Source of the DNA: Morchella semilibera
Taxonomy: Eukaryota > Ascomycota > Pezizomycetes > Pezizales > Morchellaceae
Direction: 5' to 3'
Assembly (NCBI GenBank): GCA_009192285.1
Contig: CM018606.1
Location: 1,788,081-1,852,080, forward strand
DNA: 64,000 nucleotides
Below the pieces are notes generated by a model that saw only the letters and a list, made by a program, of their open reading frames with translations, had not been told where the DNA came from and ran no database searches. This document shows, piece by piece, positions 1 to 15,031 of this stretch (position 1 is the stretch's first letter; each line of letters starts with the position of its first letter). The translations under genes and the position numbers were made by a program.

Positions 1-3000
1 ATCCCAAACTCTATTCTCTTTCGAAGGGTTAGTGTTTTTTACCTAGGCCCTGAAAGCCTATATGTGGTAAAAGCAAAACCTATTCTAAAACGAGTGCTAA
101 ATCATGATTACGTCTCAACAACTATCAGATGGGTGGTGGAATAGGGTTACTTGGAAGGGTTAGGGCTTCTTTGGCGTTTGTTAATCATTAATTCACAACT
201 GTAGCTAGCGCAGATACCTTTTCACGTATCTCACCATCCACCTAAAAAGTCCATTGTCAGCCGACAATTAAACTAGTGATCGGAAAATTTTTACTAAATT
301 ATCGTTTACGTTGTATAATTCCGCGCCAAGAAATCCACCGCTCTGTTCCCAAGTATAAAATGAAGACATATGTCGTCATCATGTCAGAGCGCCGTCCCAT
401 GGGAAAAGCCTCGCCCGATCTGGTATCCGGTGGCAACTATATGTAGGTATATAAGGCCCCTCCGTTGTATGGTAGCCAACAGAAAAACTAAGCATCTCTT
501 TACCCTTATATTCGTTTATATATCAGCAGCAGAGGATCCCTCTGGTAAATTTTCGACGAGTGATATCTCATGATTTCAGTTTACCACCCCCCCCCCCAAA
601 ACCTAAACGCAAGGACCCCTCTCCTACGGAGAAACTTTCTGTCCGAGGCCGGTAGTGGCACTTGGTGTAGGAAGTTAGTAGTTTCTACTTTTGAGACGCT
701 CTACTTGGAGCTGTACAACTGGCCTATTGATCATTACCTAGAGAAATGGCGCTGAGTAGCTGGCCTAGCTATAGCGCGGTACCAAATTTATGGGTAATGC
801 AGTTTCACCGTGAGAAATTACCCCAATTGCGGATTAAATCGAGCTCCTAGGGTGGGGGGGGGGACTCACAAACACCGGCAATCCAAAACTGCTCAAGTGA
901 CGAACAATATTTCTATATCGGGAGATGGTTCGCAGAAATTTGCCACGCCTAGAACATCCTGCAGGAATCAATCTACTCCGAGGCATACTCACGCATTAAT
1001 TAGGTCCTGAGAATTCTTGATAGCAACGGGCTCACAAAATTTCTCAGGACTTAAATAACGCGCGAGTATCTCTTTCACTGGTGATTAAATGCTGCCAACT
1101 TTTGAGGGGCCACCTCCGCCACCGTGACAACCATGAACCAGCTCTCAGAAGTACAGACGGCGTATTTCTGAGGGAACACCCGGGTCCACGGTGCACTATG
1201 CGGCCTCCTTAAATGTTGGTAGCTTCACTAGCAAAAGAGATATCGCCGCATTAATTTAGCCGCCTCAGTGGACCGTCATATTGGGTGTTGAAATTTACCT
1301 CTTGCGGAATTCCGCCTCGGAAACGCCCAATATTTTTCAAGGTTAGTTCATTGACACTTGTTAAGACTGAGATATTCTCGGTCACATTTTAGGGGGTCCT
1401 GGCACAGATAGATACCACTGCAATATTCTTCAGTGATGAGCCAACTGAGCTCGTCGGTTGCAATTTCTGGAAATTTTGTGCGGCTGCTAACCTCTTTTAT
1501 TACCATTCACAAAACGACTACGAGTGTCATCGGGGGAAAAGATTTATGGCCCATAGTCTAGACATCCTACGGAATTCCTGGGCTACTCATGTTCGCGGGT
1601 CGCCGGCAACAGCTTCGAACGTCGCGATGGGTCTAGACGACGGAAGAAATCTAGGAACAACAAGGCCATTTTATTTCTGAATCATACCAGTCCAGGGCCA
1701 GTTTCTGCCCTTGATCTAGCTGGGGTCGCATTTCTTGGCACCTTGGTGGCTTTAGAAAGAGGATGTCTTGCTATCCGCTGTTTTTTTCACAAAATCCCGG
1801 AGGCCATAAGATAACGCAGCTCGATGGCATTTATCCCAGATATCGCGGTTAGACGCAGCTAAAGATAAATGCCGTCGAGCGCCAATCCTCGGCAAATATT
1901 CCTGTTAGATACCTAGTATAAGCAGATTTCAGGTATCTGCCTGGACTTTAGTCCAGCTCCCGTATAACCACGGGTCTAACTATTGGTCTGTATGAGCAAA
2001 GCCCAAGGGCTCCAATTACTTCAACCTATAGGATAGAAACAGGCTGCCCTCTCTGGCCACTAGGCATGGCCATAAATTATCCTAGTTGTCCGTACTAGTT
2101 CATTCACATGCAGCGCCTACGGGGAACGCCCCCATATCTAGGGAGCTTTCCGCCGGCGTGCCAGACATGGGATAACAAAACTCTAAGTGCGAGAAGCCTG
2201 CTGACATAAGAACTCCTCAATGGATAAGGGAAATTATGGTTTAAACTCTCCTAGAACCGATCCTCTAATAATCTATCCTTGAGTGCCCTTAGGGACGCAC
2301 CTGCTAAGAGTTTGCATCCGTAGGGGCTTTAATAGCAAAAACACTACTTGTCAGTAGGCCCTGCTAACGAGGTTATCCAGGAAAGATTTATCGCTCCTAA
2401 TCATCGCTGCGCCAATCCAAAGATCATCGAATATTCGCTGCTTCAACAAAGATAAAGCGTTTTAAGGAGAGACGCTAACCAACATAACAGTAGATTAGTA
2501 GCCAAGGGCTGCGGCCTATAGACCGCCGTAGATATCGACCATAGTTCTAGCGACCCCTAGAGAAACGGCACTTATACAGACCACCCGTTAAAAGAAATCT
2601 ATAGATCTGGGAGACTAGGCATACCGTTGAGAGGACGCCCTACTAACGGGTAACCTTGTACGTACCCTTGCCTACCCGCGAGTGCCACAGAGGAACCACA
2701 CTCTTGTCTGAGGGGTGCTACCTCGAGAGGTAGTGTCCTACCTATGGACAGCACAGCAATTGGCACGCCCACCGCATCAGCTGTAATGGTAGATATGTAT
2801 ATAGGCTTTCACCCATCGGTGTTTGAGTTTGGTGGGTTAGCCGATCAATACCCGTACGCAGTGATTGGGAGGATCACAAGTCATCCTGCCTGTAGTCCTT
2901 CGATAACAAAGGAACAGCTGTGTGAACTGAGATAGATGGGGACAAGTAATTTCTGCTCACGAATTCTGGTCTGTCTGCAATCGAGCGATATAAGGTTGTA

Positions 3001-5200
3001 GGAGGCCGTTGAAATAGTGATGGATGACACGCGGCCTGGTGAGCGATAGGATTGTATCTCATTGTAGGGTTTTCTCGCCGCGCGGGGTGAATACATTATT
3101 CTATGCAGTATATAGTTCAGTGGTTGAGAGGAAACGTATCGCCGTCTTTAACCTGTGCATTGTTATCTTTGGGTAAAAAATTAAAATGACTAGATTGTAA
3201 CTTTACAGGCGATGACATTTATAGGGTACATGTCCTATCAAACCAACAAACAAACATCAGGGGAAACAACATGCATGATATTAGGAAAAATACATGAATT
3301 GGGTTCAATGCAATAATGACCTCCACAAGAGAGGTTACAATCGATTATAAAGGGAACGGCTACGTCATATTTATTTATGACCAACAGTGAGCGGGGACAC
3401 GTCAAAATTACGACAGTAAGCCGCGGCAATTTTTCGCATACAGCAACTATTACTTCGGTCTAGCATGTAGGATAAAATCCATCAGGCTAGGGGTCCGCAT
3501 CGACTTCTCGTCATTCTCGCTCTTTCCACTGCTGTGATATGGCCCCCAAGCGTACGGGTTACCGCGGCGTCAATGAAGGGTTAACAGGGCTCACAACAAC
3601 ATAACGCGCCCGATCACCGAGTGATGCTTTATGATTAAGATTCATTCTCTCACATAAAAACAGGAGCCCTTAAACCTGCCGCTCCTAGTGCCAAACATCA
3701 ACCCTCACCGCACCTACACCCACGCACGTCATTCCAAATGCTTTTTCAGCAGTCTCCGCTATTCCACCGATCAGCACCCCCCTAATCGTGATCTTGAGCA
3801 ATATCAACGCCGGAATCAATCGGCCACATTTTACCGAACGTCACTGGCAGCCCCCACATGACCGTGAGGGGGTCATTGCTTTGTTTATTTGTTTGGCAGA
3901 ATGCATGCTCACCAACTACTATACTCTACTGACTACTACCTGAGTGCATATCGACATCAATACTCACTCGCTTGACTTTGACTAATATTGAATCTGACAG
4001 CACAGGATATTACTACTAGAAATCGGATGGATAAAACCTCCGAACCCTTTTTCTCTCGGGATCGGATAAGGGTGCCATAGCCGACTTCTTACATACCCCT
4101 ATGACGCTGTTAATTCGTACTCGTACAGTGCTCGAGTATCCGTCCTACCTCTACGTACTCGCCATGACTGTAGTAAGACGTGTAATTGCTTATTGAATGC
4201 GAACACGGTATTACAAGAACATTAAGGCTATGCTGACATATGCGCCCCATCAATTTAGTATATAATAGATAAGTAAACAGTACGCCTCCCCCCCTGATTG
4301 GTGGTCTCGTACCAATCTTACTCGGCTACAACGACCCAGCAAAGGAGTTTTCCGCACGGAACTGGGATTTTCAAGAACGGGCATCGGTCCGTCGCTATCT
4401 CCAGAAACTTCCATCCCGTCGCACAAAAAAAACCTTAAACGCCGAGATGCTGCTGGGATATTCCTTTATACTACAATAATACATCATACATGCACTTACG
4501 CAACAAGTAATAAAGTGAAAGTACCTTTCGCACAGGTTTAATTTTCTTTTTCTTTTTTACTTCATATATGCGCGTACGGCCGAAAGAGTATACTTATACT
4601 ACATACCAAAAAGAATCCTACCCGATCGATGCCCGATTACTCCGCCGGCCTTCCCAGGTTGGCCAATTGGTTGTGTGATTGCTACAGAAGTGGCCGGTCG
4701 CAGACAAAACAGCCCACGATGACTCATCTACTATAAACTATCAAGGTCACGTGGTAATATCAAAAAAACAGCTTCACTGTGGACCTTGTGATCATCGCTC
4801 AGCGCAAGTATGCGAAAATTTTCTTAGTATCTACGTGTTGAGGAGGCTGAGTATAAAAACATACGTGTTCTGCGTGCTCTATACATTTACAGACTGAGTC
4901 TTTGAGGTCGAGTCAGAAGAATTGCTAATAGTTCTGATGAATGGTCCGTCCACATTAATTATACACATGGCAGCTCGAGTGAAATCTCGCGACTTATAGC
5001 CGTTTGCAATTAAATTGGGGGCTTGTGACTGCAGCCATTATGATTATGACTCTTCCTCCGGTAGCGGTTGGGGAGGGTTGACAATTAGGTGGTTCCTGAA
5101 TTCGAATAGAGCAAATCACAAACTTGTTCTCTCCGCCCTATTCTTTGTCCGATATGTAAAACTATGTAGCCCCCAAAACCGGCCAACCAAACTAACCCTG
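1..5200. other. Gene-free stretch, no recognisable features
   Basis: No reading frame longer than about 72 codons and no codon-like or domain-like translation is visible on either strand. Unlike the next 9 kb, it has few long homopolymers or microsatellites. The only structure I noted is an imperfect hairpin near 1819-1880. It may be old, degenerated repeat sequence, but no family can be named from the sequence. Confidence 0.6.
1819..1880. repeat. Imperfect 17-bp inverted repeat
   Basis: The arm at 1819-1835 (GCTCGATGGCATTTATC) pairs with 1864-1880 (GATAAATGCCGTCGAGC) with one G-T wobble. The loop is about 28 nt. The function is unknown. Confidence 0.6.
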
Positions 5201-8200
5201 CCCTGGCATCTCACCCTAGCATAGCATGAAACAAACAATGTGTGCCTTAAGGCTGGCGAACAAGTAAAATCCATGGTTGCACAGCAACTGGCAGACAAAA
5301 CGCTCAAGCTGCCTGCCTGCCTGCCAAGGAAGAAAGCCCTGAATATTTGACAGCTTGTCTTGGCGATCCCTGCCACATTCGGACTTGCTAAACCAATCAA
5401 TGCGATACGCCAGGAAAATCTAGAAAAACTTGGTTTTTTTCCCCTCTGGTGGTGGTGCTGTGCCGTTTCATGAGTTGGCTGCTACTCACGTCCACGCAAG
5501 CGCTCTTCGTAGCTGGCAATGATAGACGGACTAGACCGGCTTGTCAGGAACCCACAATTCGAGAGGGGAAAAAAAAAGAACATCCTCATCGCTGTAAGGC
5601 AGATTTGAGGCCCCGGCCCCGCTTCCTTCCTTCCTATCCATATCAATGCTAGGCTAGTTGCCATGAATTGGTTGGTGGGTAATTGGAGATCGATGGGAGG
5701 AAGTGTTGGCCGGGTTCGATCTCTAGAAGCTACTATCAGGGTAATGATTCACCAACATGAAATTCCGTCTGCTGATTAATCCTTGTTGAGTTGAGGCTTT
5801 TCGGGGGGATCGGCATGCCCGCCGCTACCCGCTTAACACATCTGTTCTCCTGACAATTTCTTTCCTACTCTGGACATGACACTCTACCGGGAGCTCCTGT
5901 GCACATACCATTGCCTGAACCATGGAGTACCTGCTGAAAAATAAAGTATGGTAAGCCAGAAAGCAACCGGGGATGTTCGGGTTGAGACCATACACTTTTT
6001 TTCTCCAGCGAGTAATTACATGTATTGACCGCCTGAATTACTGGAATGAAATGGACAGCCTAGCTAGCTGACCGCCTGAAAACCCCAACGAGCCTCTTGA
6101 TCTGTGTGCGTACGTGCTGCTCTGTGCTGCTGCTGGCTGTTAATTAGTCAATTGACGTGACTGATCAGCTAGCTAGCTATCGCTGTAGCTACATGTACTC
6201 TGTAATTAAATTTCTCACGATGCTGTGAGCCATACCATGTATGTAGAGTACCTGCCGCCATCCTGCCTCCGCGAGCCACACGGCGCACCACCACGGCCCA
6301 CCTCCCATCATCATCACCCACTTCCGGAAGTAAAACCCCGAGTGCACACACGGCTACTGAAAAAGAAATCCCGTCGTCGTACGCGCGTCCGTACGTTGGG
6401 AGGACAATTTACATAGGAAGGAGTATCTGATAGATCGAGCGGACTGTATTGCGGGATGATTTGCATGTGACAGCGATGCTCATCGCGCAGCGGGCATGCA
6501 CAGCCACAACTTTAACTCTGCAGCCGTTGGGGTTTCATCTGTTTCGGGGTGGAACGGGTGTAGATTACAATAGAGTACAATACCATACATGGCATACGCC
6601 TCTTTCCTCTCTCTCTCTCTCTGCATACATGACAGAAACAGCTACGCGTCACGGACCCATCCCGTTTGGGCAGTCGCAGCCCCCCAGCCCTACCCATCCC
6701 CCCATAAGCCCAATCGCATAACTTCAGTTCAGCTGGACATGGTTCGTAACCCCTCGCAGAGCCTCTTCCCACCCCCCCCCCTCCCTCATCCTCGTTTACC
6801 CCACCCCGGATTACTTAGACAGACAGACCACCCCCCCCCCTACCTATCCTTTCCCAGCGCCCTGGATCGTGTGCGGTGCGGATCTTGGTAGACTACGAGT
6901 TAATTTGCCGTGGCAAGATAGAGTTGGCGGTCGCGCGAGTGTGGCGGAGCTGAGCAGCAACCGGGATCGGTTGGCCGGCCAGAGCCGAGAAATGTGAGCT
7001 GTCGCTTGGGCTGCGTGTGGTAAGCGTTGCGCTGTCTGTTGCTGTTGGTTGCTGTTGCGGTTGGACGGTTGTGGTAGGGGTGCGGCGCGCGGGCGGTGCG
7101 GGCATGGGGGGGGGAGTGGATGAGGGTGCCATAGCCGCACAACGTAATGTTGGGCGGTAAGGATCGACGTCATCGCAAAAATATACATATATACAAAAAA
7201 AAAAAAAAAAAAAAAGATTGTGCTCGCATCGCATCGCGATACCGTGAGATTGAGCACAGGGGCCGTTGAGAGGTATACCAAGTACATGTAAACTACAGGT
7301 AGATAGAGTTGCCGTGCTCCCCGGGATGCCGTGCACAGCGCAGCACCACCACCCACGCACCCAACAAAACGTACGAGGGCGGGGGGGGCGCGGCGATACA
7401 GTTGACAGGTGCAACGGACATCTCATATTATCGGCAATCTAGCTGTTTTCAATCACATCTAGATTTACTTTACCAGATACGTACATTCATAGTAGAGGTA
7501 GTACGTGCATGTGGTCCGATATTCTTGATTGAGAGATATCGTGTCGACATTGCCCATCTAGCCGGTGCGAGCTCAGCTCGCTGGACAACTTGAGTAGCGG
7601 CGGAGGAGGGGGGGTCGGGTAATGTGGGTTGATGGGCACAACACGTGCACAAGAGTAAGAAGGCGATGGGTTACAATAACACTCTAGAGAGAGAGAGAGA
7701 GAGAGAGGAGACGATATGATTGACGTATCTGGTAGAGTATCGACGGATGTCAACTCCTTCGCCTCTCTCTCTCTATCAAAGTTCAGCTCGAGCAGCTTGA
7801 GATCGACAGACATCACACCGGTAGGGCTTGTACGCGGGTGCACAAATTTTAAATGTATCGTGTAACACATAAGTACGTGTAACGAGCGGGGAGATATTAT
7901 ACAGACATGGCAAATTAATAGATGCTTAATTATTGAATCCCCCTCATACCATGCAGCTCGGATGTAGTAGAGACAGACGATACCATGTATGTACGTAGCA
8001 GTAGCTACATGTAGTAGTAGTGGATGCAGTTTCCTTACCCTCTATAGATCGACCCTAGCCAGCCAGCTGATCAATTGGCACTGTTTCAGTCGTCACGATC
8101 CTGCAAACTGTTTCTGAGGCGTGTCTACCTAGCAGCGATAGCTCATGTAGAGAGAGAGTAAGATGTATGTATGTATGTGCTTAATCCATCACTTACATAA

Positions 8201-11200
8201 CGGGATGTAAAACTCTACAGGTGGGTGTGCATGGGGCGCTGTTTAGGTTCCAGTTAATTGGGCCGGCCTGTTAAACCCATGGATCGCTTTCAGAAACCAC
8301 ATTAGACCGAGACGTCTCAGATAACTCAATCGGCGGGTGAATAATGGATCGCTCACTCCGGGTGGGATTAATTAATTCCTTTTTTTGTCTCTCTTTTTTT
8401 GAGTTAGGGGGTGGGGGGGAGGTCCTCGTGCACGATGTCGGTGTATCAAATCTAGAGACTGGTGCCGCCGACATGACTTTGGTCTCGAAATAGCAGTGTG
8501 TTAAACTACCTGCTACGCTACCAACTAACTCTACAGGATAGTCCATGCACTCGGTAGCTAGATACATAGATTACGAACCCATGGCCTCCTATTAGTTGAT
8601 CAGTTTACTTGTAAATACATGTAGGCACTTACATGTAGTAGTGTAGATGTTTAAACGCACAGTAGTGGTCTAGACTCTGGTAAACATGTCACGTCAGGCC
8701 ATGTCCAGAGCACAGATCTCCCCACGTCTAGGGATCGATCTACATAGAAACTAGGGGATGGGTCAATCGACATCCAACGCACGCACCATGCAACCGACAT
8801 ACTACATACTAATCACAAAGTAAGTAAAAGTAATGTATGCATTTCATTCCCCTCCCAAATCCCTCCCTATCTACACTCTATCTCTCTATCTTACATTCCA
8901 CCTATGTTTCTATAGGCCAGAGCTCCAGCCAGCCCAGGCCTCGTCAGCTCCTACAATTAAGATATGCAAGTTTTTTACTATACATCCCAGCGGCCTAGAA
9001 AGTGCAGAATATATCATGTAGTGTTGAGTTGGATGCTGCTGTTTGAGATCCGTCCATCGTGGCGCAGGGCACATACCCACCCACCCACCCTGCGCTACCA
9101 CGTTGCGGCGGGAGATGGTAAAAAAGGCTAGAGGAGGTGGGGGGGGGGGAGAAAAAAAAAGAAAAAAGAAGCTTTGGCTGAAGGTGCGGGATTCGCGCCC
9201 TGCTGCTGCCTATGCCATGCCCATGTCAATGCCACGCGATGGTGTATTTTTTTTGGTTGAGATTTGTGGGGGAGGCTCACGCGGTCGGGACTTGAACTAT
9301 GCTAGGGTATGAGTGGGCGCCCTGTCCAGGACGACGATGATGTCGCAAGCGGCAGTAAAAAGGAAAAGGACATTTTAATTGCTCTATGTAGCTGTTGGTA
9401 ACGCGCACACACACATTATACAGTGGGTAAGCAAGTAGGCGAGGCCGGGCAATGAAGCAAGCGAGAGATCGAGGAGCTGAACAGACCGTGACGAAATCAC
9501 CATGTACCAACAACAGCAACGACTATCGTGTTATGTAAGAAAGTGCTATGGCACTGCTGGGCTCCAGCACGTAAATGTTTCGTCCATCTGACGGAATGAG
9601 CAGCCAGTGCTGGCTGGCTGGCTGGCTAAGCTGGAAGAAAGAAAAAAAAAATGTTTGGTGGTAGCTACATGTAGTGCTAGGCGAAGAAGATCCACTCGAT
9701 CAATCAAGCGAGAGCTGATGATTGCCCCTACCATACCATCATCATTCATCAACAATATTGACGTGGTTGTCATCTTTTTTCAGCCAGTTCTGTCTATTCT
9801 GCAAGAAAAGAAAAGAGGGATGAAAGTTTTGACTTGCTTGACCCTGAGGGTATACTTAGAAAGGAAAAAAAAAAAAGAGTACTTTAATTTAGTGGGAAGG
9901 AGATCTACGGGCCCATCTCATCGATCTGTTAACAGTGCTATGTAATAATAGCTTGGCTCCCTAGCTCGCCTAACTAAATCTAGTTCTACTCTACTGCTAC
10001 ATAGGGCGGCGGGCCGATCGCCTCTCTCCGGCCCTGATTAACGAGTACGAAAATGCTCATCGAGCGCCCGGCTGAGTTATCTACCGGTCGCCCTGTTTTA
10101 TAATTTACGCGGGGGGGCATCATCGTTTAACGACGTGAAGCAGGAAAATCAAAAACCCGCCCATCCGCCCTAGCCTGTGACGACGTGTGGCTTGTGTGTG
10201 TGTCTCAGGGTCACTCAGGGTCCTTTCCCTTAATTCATACCCGCCGCCCCCTTTACGTCGCTGGGCTGGTGGAGGGGGGAAATTCACCGCGGAGTCCTAG
10301 CTTCCTGCTTGCTATCTTATTTGACGCCTCGAACTGAACCCCTTTACTAACCATAATTGGGTCGGATAGTAAAAAATCGACAGGGTCGCGCAGAGTGAGC
10401 ACAGATAATTTACGATGCCTACTCTTAGTTACTTACATACGTTACTTTATTTCATCTGCAGCAGAGACATTTAAAAAAGATTATTTTGGGTACAACTTGC
10501 ATACGGTTCGTGGAGTGCCGGGGGGGCATTCCTCCCAGAGATTAAAAACATGGCAGTGAAAAAAGGAAAACTTGGATCGATTGGTTCTTCCGAAAAAATA
10601 AAGAAAAAAAAAGGAAAAAAAATTAAAAAAGAAAAATTAAAAAGGGTCCTGTCTCTCTAAACTGGGCTAAGCTCAACTTGGCATCCGGTTGGTTCCGTTG
10701 ATCTGGCCAGTCCGAAACTCGTTCGCTCATTTTCGCTTGACCTCTCTTTGGTGGGTGATACACAGCCCATACCCTTGCCAACAAACACCCCTGTCAACTT
10801 TCATAGTCCCTTGTCATATTCTAACGGGGAATCTTCTCCCGGAATTCCAGAATGTTCCCTGATTCGGTAAAGTCATAAAAAGGAGAAAATTTCCTTCCAT
10901 GTGGCATTGGCAGATCATGCAAGGCAAGTGCCTGGATTCCGGTTCCAAAAAAAGAAAGAAAAAGAAATAACGGTAAGAGAAAAAAGCAAAAAAGAACAAG
11001 TGTGGTTAAACCCACCTATCATCAGCATCATCATCATCATCGCCGTCATTGACAAATTCTCTGAGTTCTAAACGCGTTTCCGCGGAATACTGAGTAGGCG
11101 TTTATTAATTATTAACCGAGGTAAGTAACTCGCTCAAGGAGCTGAGTTTCCCAGAATCAGGTAAATGATCCCCAAGCAAGCGCGCATCATAACTACAATA

Positions 11201-14200
11201 CGTAGTGGGGCTGCGACTCCCGTTAGCCGGTTAACGCACAACAACGCTGTTGGCATGATCGTTAACAATTATTGGTAATGATCGGGATACATGTATCTAC
11301 TGAATTCTGGTATGCTCTACACAACCTACCTGACTGCAACTGAAAAAATATGGGTCGGGCGGCCGGAGATATAGGGCTCAGTTCCGCGAAATATCGTCTC
11401 TGTAGCTTATCAAGCAGAAAGAAGAAAGTAATCTTTGGTGAACATGTACTTACTCAGTATGCAGGATCGAGATTTGATAAAAGATAATATCTATAAAACG
11501 GTTGATTATTATTGTTTGATAATCATTATTGCTTTCCGTGTCCCGGAAGGAATAGGGTGGTGTGGGTAGCGAAATCTCCTTACTGAAGAAAAAAACTCGT
11601 GTAACAAGGATTAGGTTGGGCGTGTGTATGATCAACGCAAGGAAAAAAGCACATAAATTTTCCAAAAGCCCAATAGCAGTGCAAAAGGCGCCCACACCCG
11701 TGAAAATTGGAAAGAAAAAAAAAAGATCGCACCGAGGTGTGGCTGCTTGTCTCTAGTGTCACAATGCCTGTAATCGATGGCAGTGGTGTGCCTGCATGCA
11801 TGAATTAATTAGTGAACGGTTCTATCGGTGTTGTCGTGCATATCCCCGGCACAACAGAACTCTAGAAGCATGTATGGAAGGGTTTTACTTTTCGTTTCTT
11901 TTTTTGATTGGTTGCGCTGCTGCAAGATTAAGGGTGTTCTGGACCAGTGCCGTCCATGTGTGTGTGGGGCTAGCCCCTCCCCACGCCCTGTCTCTGAACG
12001 AGATCTCACTAGGAAAGATTCGCTTATCCTAATTCCCACGAGGTTTGGCGAAAGGGAAGCAAAAAAAAAAAAAAAGAGAGATACCCGAGTTCCGGGAGAT
12101 GGGTTGCTGAAACCTTTTTGAGGGCCTGTCAGTTGTCAGTCACTTACAGTGCTTACGGATAGCTTGATTGTCACTTACCCTGCCCCACCCGTTGCTCACG
12201 GTGCTCTCTCTGCTCTGTCTTTGATGCTCTCTCTTCCCCCTGCCCCCTTGGCTACCCCTACCTGGGAAGAAGCAGACGGATGAATGGGCTTTATACATTT
12301 TTGGTCCGCGGAGACGTAAACGAGTGGGTGGCTTGCTGCCCTCGAGCTCATGAAAAAATATTATGACTCGGGATGATAGCCGAGTTAATGTCCATCGGAT
12401 AATTTAGTACCCGCTCGAATGAGAGTGAGTGTGGAACTGTGGGAAGCAGAGTATCTTGGGATTCGCGAATACGATGGTAGAGACATCGATCGTTGAGTAA
12501 CGAGAGTCATGAGAAGTTTACGTCGGATCATTTTGACGAGAGGTGGCCTGTTGGGAGGGGGGGATGGTTTTCACCCACACCTCGTGATGGAGCACACAAT
12601 TGTCGCAGAACCATCAGGAGAGATTTCCCTTCCTTGCCCTAAATCGATTATTCATAATAGGAGTAACTCTAAATAGATCTTATCAAGATTTATGTAGACA
12701 TTGGTGTTTGAATGTCATACGGAGATACTTTCCTGACTACTATACCTGCTGTATACGCTTCGAGCTTCTCAATCATATAGACGGGCGAACGGATAAACGA
12801 CTCGTGATCGACCCAACCAGTGAGGATTGTAATTGAGTCCACGAGTGAGCTTACGTGCGTGAGAATCAAATTGAGCTCACGATTTTTCCATGTTTTATTT
12901 TTCCTCATGTCGGCAATGCCGAAGAGGAGAAAGGATGGTTTGGATCTCTCTAAAAGCACTACTGCAGCAAAGAGAAACAATTAATGTATTACGAGAGAGA
13001 CTGGACAAGCCAGGAGATAAAAGGACTGCATTGACCTGAGCTTCCTGCCTATGTGGTGCGTGCATTACAGAAAGCTAGAGGCCCATCGACCAAGCCTACA
13101 TGTACTACTGGTGCGTGTGTGTGTGTGAGTGTGTGTGTGGATCCATGGGTTTGGGAAAAGGAGACATTTCGGTGTCCTGCGAGTTAAGCGCGATGAGATG
13201 GGGACAAGTTAAGTTGAAAAAAAAAAAAAAAATCTGGACCCAAACGGGGGGGCTTTTTGTTTTGTGTCGTGTGTTCTGTTGCTGCCCTAGCGTCTACCGA
13301 TCGGGTTTCCCACTAGAGTGCATGTATGTTACTGGGTGTAAGGGTTGTTTTTGCGGGGCGATCATAATCGTCTGCAAGGGTCTTTCGGGCGTTGGGAAAT
13401 CCGCTGTTTCTCCGCGACGAGCCACGCTCACTGGCAAAGGAAATGGACAAGCTGGACCCTAGGAATTTTGTCACGTTCAAGCCACAGTCAGTTTGTGCTA
13501 GACCTCGGCATAAGGTGAGAATGTTGTTGAGACCTGGGTACCCTGCCTGAAAAAGTGCTTGAAATGTGGCTGTCTCTCACTGTGGGGTTGGCACAGCATA
13601 CATAGCCATAACACACACACCCACACACACCACACACAATCTATCGGGAAATCGATGTAGATTTGGGTGTGGGGGGAAACTAAAAATACTGGGTGTCGTC
13701 GACTCGCGTAAACTCCGTGCGTTACTCCCATACATACAAATAAAGGTTACGAGCTACAGAAGAAGGAAGGTGTGGAAAAAATGATTGGTCCAACAAGGAA
13801 AAATTTCACTAAAGAGGGAGGGATGGGGGAGAATTTGTAAGAGACCGTGTTTTTTTCCCGAAAAGCCGGGTTCTGGTTGGGGTGGGTGGGAGGGTTCTGG
13901 AGATGGTGTAAGGCCTGTGCAGCAGCAGCAGCAGCAGCAGCAGCAACACGCACGGAGGCTATGGAGTTTACCAGTGAACAAGGGGGGTGACAGCAGTTTC
14001 CTTTGGGGCCGAGTCCAGGATGTGTGGTACGGTCGGTTCGGTGGAGCTAGGACTTTCTGGAGGGAATGACGCAGGCTGCTGGCTGCTCCCTCACTCACAC
14101 ACTGTACCCACCCCACCTCCATAGCCAGATCTGATCAGATCCCGCCGCCGCGTATATTATATCAAAGCTGCCGCGATGATGGATGTCTCTACTATCAACA

Positions 14201-14430
14201 GCAGTCCGCTTGAACAGCAGCAGCAACAAGAAGCTTATCATTCTGCATCTAGAGTCAAGCTCTACTCCTCTCGTTTAATACACACCACCTTCATCATTCA
14301 AAAAATTATTACTACATCCACCTCAGCCCCACGACTACGACGACTATACTACCTGTCCATACTACAAAGAGATACAACTACTAAACGGCGACCAAGAAGT
14401 AACTCACGATTCAGTTGGGCTGGTAATTGA
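5201..14430. other. Intergenic stretch rich in simple repeats
   Basis: I see no supportable gene here. Open frames that occur run through low-complexity DNA. It contains a 21-A run (7195-7215), a GA microsatellite (about 7686-7707), GTAT repeats near 8166, C and G runs, a CAG run (13920-13944), and nine copies of the palindrome TACATGTA between 6017 and 13104. A frame of 84 codons at 14176-14430 lies upstream of the zinc-finger gene. It carries a short glutamine run and could be a leader ORF, but nothing else supports it. Confidence 0.55.
13920..13944. repeat. CAG trinucleotide repeat
   Basis: About eight uninterrupted CAG units lie in non-coding sequence roughly 1.1 kb upstream of the zinc-finger gene start. 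Confidence 0.85.
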
Positions 14431-15031
14431 TCAGGTGGACTGGTAAATTGCGTGTCATAGCATCTCAGCTCTGGTCTGGTGCTTTCTGGTAAGTTCTAAC
14501 TTTTGACTCCCCCCCCCCCCACCCACTCCCATCCTCTCCTTCACCCCCAATCATAACCCACAACCCCCGGCGGAGATAATTCATAGGCCGCATTCAGTAG
14601 CCCTCTACCCTAAGGCCGCTCTTCGAACAGCCACACTCCAATTTTTATTAAGCCCTTACCTCATTTGCCCTTTAGCCTTACACCTTTCCCAGTTCGACAC
14701 CCACACTTTTTCAAAAGGGAAAAAAAAAAAAAAAAAAGTTAGAACATGTAACATGTATGAAAGATTGTTAATAACACATGTGCCCTGTTATATGTAGCTT
14801 TATCAGCGTCATCATCATCTAAAGCCCTCCCGAGGAGTCCGATCGACCCGCACACCTACTCCTACTCTTCCCCATATTCTCATCCCCATTAAGGTCATAT
14901 TATTACCCACCCGGAGCTCTAAAATAAAGTCATCCCCAATCCTCACATATTGTAACATCAACATCATCATTCCGCGCTATCTCGGCTCATTCAAACTATA
15001 AATCCTCATTCACATCCTCTTTTCTTTCATA
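14431..15031 (+). promoter_or_regulatory. Upstream/leader region of the RPN4-like gene
   Basis: This pyrimidine-rich DNA ends at the ATG at 15032. A donor-like GTAAGT at 14489 followed by TTCTAAC could mark a 5' leader intron, but I cannot fix an acceptor. An A-run lies near 14721-14737. No specific operator is recognised. Confidence 0.35.

Noticed and set aside
6844-7426. Overlapping minus-strand frames of 170 and 177 codons
   Set aside because: They run through a 21-base A/T homopolymer that gives a Phe run, overlap each other in two frames, and have His/Pro/Ala/Arg low-complexity composition.
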